Shown one piece after another: positions 41,521-50,232 of a stretch of DNA of 64,000 bases (its first letter is position 1; each line of letters opens with the position of its first letter). The DNA lies in the NCBI RefSeq assembly GCF_025506355.1, contig NZ_JANZYP010000011.1:46783-110782 (forward strand), in the 5' to 3' direction. The stretch is from Sphaerisporangium corydalis. Its GTDB lineage: Bacteria > Actinomycetota > Actinomycetes > Streptosporangiales > Streptosporangiaceae. The notes beneath the pieces are model-generated. The model saw nothing but the letters and a program-made list of their open reading frames with translations. It did no database searches and was not told where the DNA came from. The translations under genes were made by a program, and so were the position numbers.

Positions 41521-42804
41521 GTGAGGTATCGCCTTCTCGCCGCGACCGGACTCCTGGCGCTTGCCGCCGGACTGACCGCGTGCGGTTCACCCTCCCCGTC
41601 CACCGCCGCGCCCGGCTCCTCCGCCGGAGCGGGCGCGGCCCCTGTCGAGCTCACGGTCTGGGTGATGCGCGACAGCTTCTCCGACGCCGTGCTCGGCCGC
41701 TTCACGACCGCCTTCCGGCAGTCGCATCCCGGAATCACCCTGGACATCCAGATCCAGGAGTGGGACGGCATCGGCCAGAAGGTGACCAGCGGCCTGGCCA
41801 GCAACGACGCCCCCGACGTGATCGAGGTCGGCAACACCCAGGTGGCCGAGTACGCGGCCAGCGGCGGCGTGCGCGACCTCACCGGTAAGGTCGCCGACCT
41901 CGGCGGCGCCGACTGGCTCCCCGGGCTGGCCGAGCCCGGCAAGGTCGACGGGCACCAGTACGGCGTCCCGTGGTACGCCGCCAACCGCGTCGTCATCTAC
42001 AACAAGGACCTGTTCGCCAAGGCCGGGATCACGACGCCGCCCAAGACGCGCGAGGAGTGGCTGACCGCCACCGCCACGCTCGACAAGGGCGGCGACCAGG
42101 GCATCTACCTGGCCGGACAGAACTGGTACACCCTGGCCGGGTTCGTCTGGGACGAGGGCGGCGACCTCGCGGTGAAGGACGGCGCCACCTGGAAGGGCGC
42201 GCTGGACACCCCGCAGGCGCTGGCGGGCATGGACTTCTACAAGCGGCTCCAGGCGCTCGGCGAGGGCCCGAAGGACTCCGACGAGAGCAGGCCGCCGCAG
42301 GCGGACGTGTTCGCCAAGGGCGACGTCGCCCAGCTCATCGCCACCCCGGGCGCCGCGGTGGCGATCGAGAAGGCCAACCCGGGACTCGCGGGCAATCTCG
42401 GCTTCTTCCCGATCCCCGGCAAGACGGCCGACCGGCCGGGCGCGGTGTTCACCGGCGGCTCCGACCTGATCATCCCGGAGGCGTCCAGGAACCAGGACGC
42501 CGCCTACGAGGTGGTCAAGGCGCTGGCGGGGGAGACGTTCCAGCGCGACATGGCCAAGGAGATGAGCTACGTGCCGAACCGGGTCTCCCTCGCGGGAGCC
42601 CTCGACGGCGACGAGGGCACCGCGGCGATGGCCGCCGCTGCCGCCGGCGGCCACGCCACCCCGAACTCGCCCAACTGGGCGGCGGTCGAGGCCAAGAACG
42701 TCATCAAGGAGTACATGACCAAGGCGCTCACCGGGGCGGACCCGGCGTCCGAGGCCGCCGCCGCCTCGCGGACGATCGCCACGATCCTCAACACCACCTC
42801 CTGA
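41521..42804 (+). CDS. Sugar ABC transporter substrate-binding lipoprotein, DasA-like
   Basis: The 427-residue protein starts with a lipoprotein signal ending in the lipobox LTAC, followed by GSPSPS. The mature part, with VELTVWVMRDSFSDAVLGRF and PDVIEVGNTQVAEYAASGG, is a family 1 sugar-binding protein. DasA homologues bind N,N'-diacetylchitobiose or GlcNAc oligomers. GTG at 41521 has GGGAG five bases upstream; an in-frame ATG at 41509 has none. It leads an operon with two permeases and a hexosaminidase. No ATPase is encoded; in Streptomyces the shared MsiK ATPase serves such importers. Confidence 0.85.
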   Translation: MRYRLLAATGLLALAAGLTACGSPSPSTAAPGSSAGAGAAPVELTVWVMRDSFSDAVLGRFTTAFRQSHPGITLDIQIQEWDGIGQKVTSGLASNDAPDVIEVGNTQVAEYAASGGVRDLTGKVADLGGADWLPGLAEPGKVDGHQYGVPWYAANRVVIYNKDLFAKAGITTPPKTREEWLTATATLDKGGDQGIYLAGQNWYTLAGFVWDEGGDLAVKDGATWKGALDTPQALAGMDFYKRLQALGEGPKDSDESRPPQADVFAKGDVAQLIATPGAAVAIEKANPGLAGNLGFFPIPGKTADRPGAVFTGGSDLIIPEASRNQDAAYEVVKALAGETFQRDMAKEMSYVPNRVSLAGALDGDEGTAAMAAAAAGGHATPNSPNWAAVEAKNVIKEYMTKALTGADPASEAAAASRTIATILNTTS

Positions 42805-42821
42805 CCCGACCGAGGAGCGCC

Positions 42822-43742
42822 GTGTCCGTTCTCCCTCGGCCGAGCCCGCGCCGGCTCGCCGGGCTGTGGCCGTACCTCCTGGTCGCCCCCACGGTGGCCG
42901 GGACCGCCTTCCTGCTGCTGTACCCCGTGCTGCGCAGCGTCGTGATCTCGGTCCAGCACTTCAGGACGGGTGAGCTGATCCGCGGCGGGGCCGCGTTCGT
43001 GGGCCTGGAGAACTACCAGGACGCGCTGGGCGGCCCCGAGTTCTGGCAGGTGGTGGGCCGCACCTTCGCCTGGACGGCCGTCAACGTCGTCCTGATCATG
43101 GCGATCGCCACCCCGGTCGCGCTGATGACCGCACGGCTGGGCCGGCGCATGCGGCTGGCGGTGATGAGCGGCCTCGTCCTCACCTGGGCGACGCCGGTCC
43201 TCGCCGCCACCACGATCTTCCAGTGGCTGTTCCAGTCCCGCCTGGGGGTGGTCAACCGGCTGCTGGTCACGCTCGGCTTCGGCTCCTTCGAGGACCACAT
43301 CTGGTTCGCCGGCGGCGCCTCGACGTTCGCCATCCTCGTCGCGCTGGTCGTCTGGCAGTCCGTGCCCTTCGCCGCGATCACCCTGTACGCGGGCCTCACC
43401 ACGATCCCCGCAGAACTGGAGGAGTCGGCCCGCATCGACGGGGCGAGCGGCGCCCAGATCTTCCGCGACATCACCTTCCCCATCCTGCGTCCCCTGTTCG
43501 GGCTGATCACCTCGCTGGAGGTGATCTGGGTGTTCAAGTGCTTCGCCCAGATCTGGGCGATCAGCAAGGGCGGCCCGGACGGGGCCACCACCACCCTGCC
43601 CGTCTACGCGTTCCAGGTTGCCCAGTCGCTGCACAAGTACGACCTCGGCGCGGCGGTCTCCACGCTGACCGTGCTCATCCTGGTCGCCGTCCTGATCACC
43701 CATCTGCGGCGGATGCTCAAGCACGAAGGAGAGATCCTGTGA
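42822..43742 (+). CDS. Sugar ABC transporter permease, DasB-like
   Basis: The 306-residue protein has six transmembrane segments and the EAA loop that contacts the ATPase (EESARIDGASGAQIFRDITFPIL). It is of the MalF type and forms the channel with the product of the next gene. GTG at 42822 is preceded by GAGGA. It follows the binding-protein gene by 17 bases, and its stop overlaps the next start (GTGA), so the operon is tightly coupled. Confidence 0.88.
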   Translation: MSVLPRPSPRRLAGLWPYLLVAPTVAGTAFLLLYPVLRSVVISVQHFRTGELIRGGAAFVGLENYQDALGGPEFWQVVGRTFAWTAVNVVLIMAIATPVALMTARLGRRMRLAVMSGLVLTWATPVLAATTIFQWLFQSRLGVVNRLLVTLGFGSFEDHIWFAGGASTFAILVALVVWQSVPFAAITLYAGLTTIPAELEESARIDGASGAQIFRDITFPILRPLFGLITSLEVIWVFKCFAQIWAISKGGPDGATTTLPVYAFQVAQSLHKYDLGAAVSTLTVLILVAVLITHLRRMLKHEGEIL

Positions 43743-44641
43743 CCGCCGTGGAGACCCGTCCCCGTCCGGCTCCGGCCCTCACCGCCAAAAGGAGCCGTCC
43801 CCGGCCCGCGCTCCGGCGGCTCGCCCGCCGCGTGCCGCTGAACCTGGCGGCGCTCGGCGTCCTCGCCGTCTCGGTGTTCCCCGTCTACTGGATGGCCGTC
43901 ACCGCGTTCACCCCGGCCGCCGGCATCCAGTCGGACACGCCGGCCTTCTGGCCCGCCCACCCCACCCTCGCGCACTTCGCCACCGCCGTGCGCGCCGACG
44001 GCTTCTGGCTGTTCTGGCGCAACAGCCTCGCCGTCACCGCGTCCGCCGTCCTGCTGTCGCTGCTGGTGGCCCTGCCCGCGGCCTTCGCGGTGGCCCGGCT
44101 GCGCTGGCGCGGGCGGCGGGCGTTCGCCCTGATGGTCTTCGTCGCGCAGATGGCGCCCTGGGAGGCGCTGCTCATCCCGATGTTCGTCATCGCCCGCGAC
44201 ACCGGGATGCTCGACCGCCTGTCCATGCTCACCCTCGTGTACTTCATGTGCACGCTGCCGTTCACCATCGTGACCCTGCGCGGCTTCCTCGCGGCGATCC
44301 CGCCGGAGCTGGAGGAGGCCGCGATGACCGACGGCGCCGGCCGCGCCGCCGCCTTCCGCCTGGTCGTCCTGCCGCTGCTGGCCCCCGGCCTGATGTCCAC
44401 CTCCCTGTTCGGCTTCATCACCGCGTGGAACGAGTTCGCCTTCGCCAACGCGCTGATCATCAAGAACCAGGACGACCGCACGCTGCCGGTGTGGCTGTCG
44501 TCGTTCGCCAACGTGTTCGGCACCGACTGGGGCGCCACGATGGCCGCCGCCTCGCTGTTCATGCTCCCCGTGCTGCTGGTCTTCCTCGCGCTCCAGCGCA
44601 GGGTCACCTCCGGCCTGATCTCCGGCGCCGTCAAGGGCTGA
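43739..44641 (+). CDS. Sugar ABC transporter permease, DasC-like
   Basis: The 300-residue protein has an Arg/Pro-rich cytoplasmic N-terminus, six transmembrane segments and an EAA loop (EEAAMTDGAGRAAAFRLVVLPLL). It is the MalG-type partner of the preceding permease. GTG at 43739 overlaps the previous stop, with GAAGGAGAG upstream. It is followed after 39 bases by the hexosaminidase gene. Confidence 0.88.
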   Translation: MTAVETRPRPAPALTAKRSRPRPALRRLARRVPLNLAALGVLAVSVFPVYWMAVTAFTPAAGIQSDTPAFWPAHPTLAHFATAVRADGFWLFWRNSLAVTASAVLLSLLVALPAAFAVARLRWRGRRAFALMVFVAQMAPWEALLIPMFVIARDTGMLDRLSMLTLVYFMCTLPFTIVTLRGFLAAIPPELEEAAMTDGAGRAAAFRLVVLPLLAPGLMSTSLFGFITAWNEFAFANALIIKNQDDRTLPVWLSSFANVFGTDWGATMAAASLFMLPVLLVFLALQRRVTSGLISGAVKG

Positions 44642-44680
44642 GACCGCGCCGTCCCGTACGCTCCGAAAGGAACAGCCAAC

Positions 44681-45964
44681 GTGATCATTCCGCGGCCGAG
44701 GGAACTCGCCGTCCTCGGGGGGACCGTCGCCTTCCACCCCGACCTCGTACGGCACGCGCCCCATGACGCGTCCCTGGGGGAGGAGGGCTACCGCCTCGAC
44801 GTCGGCCCGTCGGGGATCGAGCTCACCGCCGGAGGACGCGCGGGCCGGTTCTACGGCCTGCGCACTCTGGCCCAGTTCGGCGCCGCCGTGCCGTACGGGA
44901 CGATCGACGACCGGCCGAGGTTCGGCTGGCGGGGCGTCATGCTCGACGTGGCCCGGCACTTCATGCCCAAGGAGTTCGTGCTCCGCCTGGTCGACCTGCT
45001 GGCCGAGCACAAGCTGAACATCCTGCACCTGCACCTGACCGACGACCAGGGCTGGCGGCTGGAGATCGAACGCTACCCCCGGCTGACCGAGGTCGGCGCC
45101 CGGCGCGGCCAGGGCGCGCGGGCGTACTACACGCGGCAGGACATCCGCGAGATCGTCGCCTACGCCGCGGAGCGGTTCGTCACCGTGGTCCCCGAGATCG
45201 AGATGCCCGGCCACGCCCAGGCCGCCATCGCCGCCTACCCCGAACTGGGCAACCACCCCACCCGCCGGCTGGAGGTCTGGTCGGAGTGGGGGATCAGCGA
45301 ACACGTGCTGAACCTGGAGGAGTCCACGATCCGGTTCTGCCAGGACGTCCTCACCGAGGTCATGGACTTGTTCCCCGGCCCGTACGTACACGTCGGCGGC
45401 GAGGAGTGCCCGCCGGCCCAGTGGGAGCGCAGCCCCCGGGCGCTGCGGCGGCTCGCCGAGCTGGGGCTGGACGGGCCCGCGCAGGCGTGCGGGTGGTTCA
45501 TCGGCCGCATGCGGGAGCACCTGGCCCGGCACGGGCGGCGGCTGGTCTGCTGGGACGAGCCCGACCGCGAGCCCACGCCCGGCACGACGGTCATGGTGTG
45601 GCGGGACGAGCACGCCGGGCGGGACAGGACCGACATCATCCTCACCCCGCACACCCGGACCTACCTCGACTACTACCCCTCCGACGCCCCCGGGCAGCCG
45701 CCCGCGCAGCCCGGGGTGGTCACGCTCGCCGACGCCTACAACTTCGCCCCCGACCCGGGGGCGCGCGGGGTGCAGTGCCAGCTCTGGACCGAGTACATGC
45801 CCACGCCCGAGCAGGTGGAGTACATGGCCTTCCCCCGGCTCTGCGCGTTCGCCGAGGTGGCCTGGGGGTCGCCGGGCGACTACCCCGACTTCCTCAGGCG
45901 GCTCGACCCGCATCTCGCCCGGCTCACGGCCCAGGGCGTCCGCGTGGGACCGCTCGTCCCGTAG
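44681..45964 (+). CDS. GH20 beta-N-acetylhexosaminidase, Glu-Glu active site
   Basis: The 427-residue protein is a family 20 hexosaminidase without a signal peptide, so it probably cleaves imported chitobiose in the cytoplasm. The N-terminal GH20b-like domain is followed by the barrel (FGWRGVMLDVARHFMP, LHLHLTDDQGWRLEI). The catalytic site reads HVGGEECP at 237-244: Glu242 is the acid, but the partner is Glu241 where GH20 enzymes normally have Asp, the residue that orients the substrate acetamido group. The enzyme may be altered in activity or specificity. GTG at 44681 has GAAAGGA upstream. It is the last gene of the das-like operon. Confidence 0.88.
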   Translation: MIIPRPRELAVLGGTVAFHPDLVRHAPHDASLGEEGYRLDVGPSGIELTAGGRAGRFYGLRTLAQFGAAVPYGTIDDRPRFGWRGVMLDVARHFMPKEFVLRLVDLLAEHKLNILHLHLTDDQGWRLEIERYPRLTEVGARRGQGARAYYTRQDIREIVAYAAERFVTVVPEIEMPGHAQAAIAAYPELGNHPTRRLEVWSEWGISEHVLNLEESTIRFCQDVLTEVMDLFPGPYVHVGGEECPPAQWERSPRALRRLAELGLDGPAQACGWFIGRMREHLARHGRRLVCWDEPDREPTPGTTVMVWRDEHAGRDRTDIILTPHTRTYLDYYPSDAPGQPPAQPGVVTLADAYNFAPDPGARGVQCQLWTEYMPTPEQVEYMAFPRLCAFAEVAWGSPGDYPDFLRRLDPHLARLTAQGVRVGPLVP

Positions 45965-46087
45965 GACCGCTCGTCTCATGGCCGCTCTTTCCCGCGCGAG
46001 GCGGCGTGGACGGACGCTTCAGTACCGCTCTTCCCCCCAACGCGCTCACGCGCCCGCGGAGCGGAACCGCACACGAAAGGATCGGAT

Positions 46088-47506
46088 GTGCGAACGACGA
46101 TGAGAACGTCCAGGAAACTGCTGCTCGGCGGGGTGCTGACCACCCTGCTCGCGGCGACGATCGGCGTGGGCGCCGCCGCGCCCGCCGGGGCCGCGCAGTC
46201 GCTGCGGCTGCGGTACAAGACGAGCGCCACCGGCGCCACCGCCGACCAGGTCGAACCGTGGTTCACCCTGGTCAACGACGGCGCCACGGCGGTGCCCCTG
46301 AGCGGGGTGCGGATCCGCTACTACTTCAGGGCCGACTCGCCGTCCCAGCAGTACCGATTCGCCTGCTCGTGGGCCGTGGTGTCCTGCTCGACGGTGACCG
46401 GCACGTTCGGCACGATCTCGCCCGGGACGGCCACCGCCGACCGCTACCTGGAGGTCGGGTTCACCTCCGGCACCCTGGCGCCGGGCGCGCAGACCGGTGA
46501 CCTGCAACTGCGCTTCTACCGGGCCGACTGGCAGACGACCAGGCAGAGCGACGACTACTCGTTCGACGCCGCGCACACGGCGTACGGCGACTGGGCCAAG
46601 GTGACCGTCCACCAGAACGGCGCCCTGGTCTGGGGCACCGCGCCGACCGGCGCCGGCGACCCGACGCCCACGCCGACCCCGACGCCTCCCACGGGCAACG
46701 CCGGGGTGGTGTTCGACGACTTCACCTACACCGGCGCCGACGACCCGGCCATCGCCGCGCACAAGTGGACCGTCCGCACCAACGCGGGCGGGCCCGGCGT
46801 GCCGGGCGCGAGCTGGCCGAAGGGCAACGTGTCCTTCCCGTCCATCGCCACCGGCAACCAGGCGCTCCAGCTCAAGGCCGTGAGCGACGGCACGGCCGGG
46901 GGCACCCAGCAGGCGGAGTTCCTGCACCAGCGCAAGTTCCTGGAGGGCACCTACGCGGCGCGGGTGAAGTTCGCCGACGCACCGGTCAGCGGGCCGGACG
47001 GGGACGCGCTCGTGGAGACCTTCTTCACCATCACCCCGCTGGCCGCCGACCTCGACCCCGACTACAGCGAGCAGGACTTCGAGTACCTGCCCAACGGCGG
47101 CTGGGGCGAGACCGGCTCCATCCTCTACACCACCTCATGGGAGACCTACCGCAACGACCCGTGGCTCGCGGTCAACGTCCACAACGAGGTCAGGGCGAGC
47201 TACGCCGGCTGGCACGACCTGGTCCTCCAGGTCTCCGGCGGCCAGATCAAGTACTACGTCGACGGCGCGCTGTTCGCCCAGCACGGCGACATCTACTATC
47301 CCGAAACGGTGCAGTCTGTGAACTTCAACCTGTGGTTCATCAGCGGCGGCCTGGTCGGCAGCGCGACCCAGCGCACCTACGTCCAGCAGGTCGACTGGTT
47401 CTACCACGCCAAGAACGAGGTCGTGGCACCGTCCGAGGTCACCGGCAGGGTCGGCGCCTACCGCGCCGCCGCCACCCGCTGGGTGGACACCGTCCCCGCC
47501 CCCTGA
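46088..47506 (+). CDS. Secreted CBM3 - GH16-like glucanase
   Basis: The 472-residue protein has a signal peptide (about 1-36, ending AGAA), then a CBM3-type cellulose-binding module (about 37-185, LRLRYKTSA to VWGTA), a TPTPTPTP linker and a jelly-roll domain of GH16 type. The catalytic motif appears as EQDFE within DYSEQDFEYLPNG, fitting ExDxE. It should bind cellulose or chitin-like surfaces and cut a beta-glucan outside the cell. GTG at 46088 has GAAAGGA upstream; ATG at 46100 is possible. A strong terminator follows. Confidence 0.8.
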   Translation: MRTTMRTSRKLLLGGVLTTLLAATIGVGAAAPAGAAQSLRLRYKTSATGATADQVEPWFTLVNDGATAVPLSGVRIRYYFRADSPSQQYRFACSWAVVSCSTVTGTFGTISPGTATADRYLEVGFTSGTLAPGAQTGDLQLRFYRADWQTTRQSDDYSFDAAHTAYGDWAKVTVHQNGALVWGTAPTGAGDPTPTPTPTPPTGNAGVVFDDFTYTGADDPAIAAHKWTVRTNAGGPGVPGASWPKGNVSFPSIATGNQALQLKAVSDGTAGGTQQAEFLHQRKFLEGTYAARVKFADAPVSGPDGDALVETFFTITPLAADLDPDYSEQDFEYLPNGGWGETGSILYTTSWETYRNDPWLAVNVHNEVRASYAGWHDLVLQVSGGQIKYYVDGALFAQHGDIYYPETVQSVNFNLWFISGGLVGSATQRTYVQQVDWFYHAKNEVVAPSEVTGRVGAYRAAATRWVDTVPAP

Positions 47507-47516
47507 CCGAGCGTCA

Positions 47517-47557
47517 CGGCACGGCTCGCGCCCGCCCGGGGGGCGCGAGCCGTGCCG
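47517..47557 (+). terminator. Terminator after the CBM3-GH16 gene
   Basis: A perfect 17-bp stem (47517-47533 with 47541-47557) with a 7-base loop. Confidence 0.8.
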
Positions 47558-47640
47558 GCGGAGCGCGTCGCGGGAGTCGGACGGGCGGGAGGGGGCAGGT
47601 AGAGGGGCAGAAGGTCCGGACCGAGACCGAGGAGGGGCCC

Positions 47641-49071
47641 GTGCGGCAACTGAGCGCCCTCGACGCGCAGTTCCTCAACTTCGAGACCGAGACGAACGTC
47701 GCCAACGTCGCGGGGCTGTCCATCCTCCAGGGCCAGGTGAGCCGCGACGACCTGGTCAAACTGGTCGAGGAACGGTCGGCGCTGGTGCCGCCGCTGCGGC
47801 AGCGGCTGGTGCCGGTCCCGTTCGGCCTCGACCACCCCTACTGGGCGCGCGAGGAGGAACTGGACCTCGACTACCACGTGCGCGAGCTGGCGCTCCCCGG
47901 GCCGGGAAGCGACCGGCAGCTCGCCGCGCAGGTCGCGCGGCTGCACTCGCGACGGCTGGACCGGCGCCACCCGCTGTGGGAGATGTACCTCATCCACGGG
48001 CTGGACGGCGGGCGCACCGCGCTCTACACCAAGTTGCACCACGCCGCGATCGACGGGCTGGGCGGGGCCGACGTGCTGGCCGCCCTCATGGACGTCGAGC
48101 CGAAGCCGCCCCACCTGGAGGCCGGCGGCCACGTCGAACCCGACCTCGCCCCCGAGACGGCGGAGATGCTGGTCAGGACCGCCGGACGGCTGATCGCCAA
48201 CCCCGCGCACCTGCTGAGGTTCCTCGCCGAGGCCGTCCCGTACCTTGATGAGATCCCCATCGTGTCCCGCCTGCCGGGGGCGGTGCCGGTGTCGCGCGCC
48301 GCCCGCCGGCTGGCCCGCCGGGCCGGGCTCGGGCACGAGGAGGTCCCCGAACTGCCCCGGCTCACCGTCCCCCGCACGCCCTTCAACGGCCCGGTGTCCG
48401 CCCACCGCCGGTTCGCGTTCGTGGAGCTCCCGCTGGATGAGGTGAAGCGGGTCAAGAACGCCTTCGGGGTCACCGTCAACGACGTGGTGATGACCCTGGC
48501 CGCCTCGGCCGTACGGCGCTGGCTGGTCACGCACGACGCGCTGCCCGAGGAGCCGCTCGTCGCGGGCGTCCCGTTCTCGCTGCGCAGCTCGGGCGAGGAG
48601 GGGCCGGGCAACCAGGTGACCCTCATGATCACCTCACTGGACACCCAGATCGCCGACCCGCGCGAACGCCTTGCCGCCGTGTACGAGGCCATGCGGCGGA
48701 TCAAGGACCGGTTCAACCTGGCCCCCGCCCGCTGGCTGCGGCACCTCAGCGAGAGCATGCCCGCCGCGCTGACCGGGCTCGCCGACCGCGCGGCCTTCAG
48801 CCTGGTCGCCCAGACCTCGCCGCCGGTCAACCTCATCGTCTCCAACATCCCCGGCCCGCAGATCCCGCTGTACGTGTGCGGGCGGCGGCTGCTCGCGCAG
48901 TACCCCGTGTCGGTGGTCACCGACGCGAGCGGCGGCCTCAACATCACGGCCTTCTCCTACGACGGCCGGATCGCGGTAGGCGTCCTCGCCTGCCGAGAAA
49001 TGGTGCCCGACGTCTGGAACATCACCCGCTACCTACGCGAATCCCTAGACGAACTCCTCTCCCTCACCTGA
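47641..49071 (+). CDS. WS/DGAT-type O-acyltransferase
   Basis: The 476-residue protein is a wax ester synthase/diacylglycerol acyltransferase. The active site HHAAIDG is at 133-139 with both His and Asp kept. LSALDAQFL at the N-terminus and PPVNLIVSNIPGP in the C-terminal half are family signatures. It makes storage triacylglycerol or wax esters from acyl-CoA at the membrane. GTG at 47641 has GAGGAGGGG upstream. It stands alone between the secreted glucanase and a minus-strand hypothetical operon. Confidence 0.9.
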   Translation: MRQLSALDAQFLNFETETNVANVAGLSILQGQVSRDDLVKLVEERSALVPPLRQRLVPVPFGLDHPYWAREEELDLDYHVRELALPGPGSDRQLAAQVARLHSRRLDRRHPLWEMYLIHGLDGGRTALYTKLHHAAIDGLGGADVLAALMDVEPKPPHLEAGGHVEPDLAPETAEMLVRTAGRLIANPAHLLRFLAEAVPYLDEIPIVSRLPGAVPVSRAARRLARRAGLGHEEVPELPRLTVPRTPFNGPVSAHRRFAFVELPLDEVKRVKNAFGVTVNDVVMTLAASAVRRWLVTHDALPEEPLVAGVPFSLRSSGEEGPGNQVTLMITSLDTQIADPRERLAAVYEAMRRIKDRFNLAPARWLRHLSESMPAALTGLADRAAFSLVAQTSPPVNLIVSNIPGPQIPLYVCGRRLLAQYPVSVVTDASGGLNITAFSYDGRIAVGVLACREMVPDVWNITRYLRESLDELLSLT

Positions 49072-49098
49072 CTCCCGCGCGAGCCCGTCACCCGACAT

Positions 49099-49175
49099 AT
49101 CCGGACTCGCAAGGGTGAACCCACCCAGTCTTCCCTGCCCAAAGGCGACAGATCCGGATTCGCAAGGATGAACCC
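49099..49175. repeat. 24-bp imperfect direct repeat with 53-bp period
   Basis: Two copies of a TCCGGAnTCGCAAGGnTGAACCC unit (49099-49122 and 49152-49175) lie between convergent genes. Confidence 0.7.
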
Positions 49176-49233
49176 CCCCGCCGCCCCCGACCCACCCAGA
49201 CGACCCCCACACCCAGCCGGTGCGCGGGCTCCG

Positions 49234-49524
49234 TCATCTCGCCTGGCCGAGGAGGATCTTGAGCCACAGGTTCTCCACCTGCGTGTACCGCATGCGCGTG
49301 GTCTCGCGCTCGCCCTCCCGCTGCCGGTCCGCGCACCGGATGTGCGCGCGCCCCCCGCCGACCACCAGGTAGTAGACCCGGGCGCGGCACTCGCACGTCC
49401 ACCGCAGGACGCGCGGCCGGGACTCCAGGTGCATCGGCGGGTGCCAGACGATGCGCTCGCATCCCTCCAGCGGCCGGGGAACGTGCGGGCCGTGATCGGC
49501 GTGCCCCGCCGTGGAGGTCAACAT
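49234..49524 (-). CDS. 96-residue Cys-containing hypothetical protein
   Basis: The protein reads MLTSTAGHADHG, then EGCERIVWHPPMHLESRPR, a strand-rich WTCECRARVYYLVVGGG and a basic helix at the end. Three cysteines (one early, two in CEC) could bind metal. I recall similar anonymous proteins in actinomycetes but know no function. ATG at 49524 has GGAGGAGG upstream and starts three bases after the stop of the preceding gene, so the two form an operon. Expression may be controlled by the divergent GntR regulator. Confidence 0.65.
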   Translation of the reverse strand: MLTSTAGHADHGPHVPRPLEGCERIVWHPPMHLESRPRVLRWTCECRARVYYLVVGGGRAHIRCADRQREGERETTRMRYTQVENLWLKILLGQAR

Positions 49525-49526
49525 GC

Positions 49527-49907
49527 TCACTCCTCCTCCCCGAAAGCAACGCCGCCTCCGGACGCTCCGCCGTCCCCGGACGACACGCCGTCCCCGGCCG
49601 CCACGCAGTCCCCGAACGCGCCGCCGTCCCCGGACGACACGCCGTCCCCGGACGACACGCCGTCCCCGGACGTCCACTCCGCGATGCGGGCGGCGAGCAA
49701 CTCGGGAGTAGGGGCATGCAGGAGTTCGGCCTCCAGCCACGGCCCCGAGGCATACCAATTACGTCCGGACCACCACACCCGCCACCCGGGAAACTCCTCC
49801 CTGAGCAGCCGGGTCAACTCCTCCGACGCCACAGCCCCCTCACCCGCCGACCGCCGCGCGTCCCCAGCCCGCGGATCGGTCACCACGACAACCCCGACCC
49901 ACGACAA
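49527..49907 (-). CDS. Hypothetical protein with Gly-Asp-Ser repeat tail
   Basis: The frame encodes a conserved-looking core, ELTRLLREEFPGWRVWWSG followed by NWYASGPWLEAELL and TPELLAARIAEW, typical of small actinomycete proteins of unknown role. The last 45 residues are a SSGDGV-like hexapeptide repeat made by 18-bp DNA repeats. The first possible start is TTG at 49907; GTG codons near 49883 or just before the core are plausible, so the start is uncertain. It precedes the 96-residue gene by two bases. The repeat tail probably varies among strains. Confidence 0.55.
   Translation of the reverse strand: MSWVGVVVVTDPRAGDARRSAGEGAVASEELTRLLREEFPGWRVWWSGRNWYASGPWLEAELLHAPTPELLAARIAEWTSGDGVSSGDGVSSGDGGAFGDCVAAGDGVSSGDGGASGGGVAFGEEE
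49570..49677. repeat. 18-bp tandem repeat, six copies
   Basis: Units of the form CCGTCCCCGGACGACACG start at 49570, 49588, 49606, 49624, 49642 and 49660, an exact 18-bp period. They lie in frame within the minus-strand hypothetical gene. Confidence 0.85.
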
Positions 49908-50232
49908 GCCCGAACGCCCCTGACTGGCGGCCGACCCGGATCCCGGCTGAACCGACCGTCCCTGACTGGCGGCCGACTCGGATCGCGGCTGAACCGGTCC
50001 CGGCCAACAGGCGGTCGACTCGGGTCACGGCGGGATGCGGCCTGGCTGGTGGGCGGTCTAGACGGCCTCATTGGCCGGGTCGACGGCAGGCGGGCGGGAC
50101 ATGCGATGTCGTGAGGGGGAGCCCCGGCCATCCAAACCCCTTAACGGCTACTGTAATCGATTGACATATACGACAATGGCGAGACGATAAGGTGCGTGTC
50201 AACCTGGTCAATCCAGTTGGAACCCCCAGCAG
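49908..50232. promoter_or_regulatory. Divergent region between hypothetical operon and GntR gene
   Basis: The gap holds the 42-bp repeats on its left and an AT-rich stretch near 50150-50190 (TAATCGATTGACATATACG). TTGACA at 50160-50165, within that stretch, is a likely -35 element for the GntR gene. Short frames within the repeats were not called. Confidence 0.45.
49919..50040. repeat. 42-bp tandem repeat, two good copies and one decayed
   Basis: CCTGACTGGCGGCCGAC begins copies at 49919 and 49961, with a diverged third near 50003. The period is a multiple of three, but no supported gene covers it. Confidence 0.75.

Noticed and set aside
49570..49677. CRISPR array
   Set aside because: The repeats are contiguous 18-bp units without spacers and are translated in frame.
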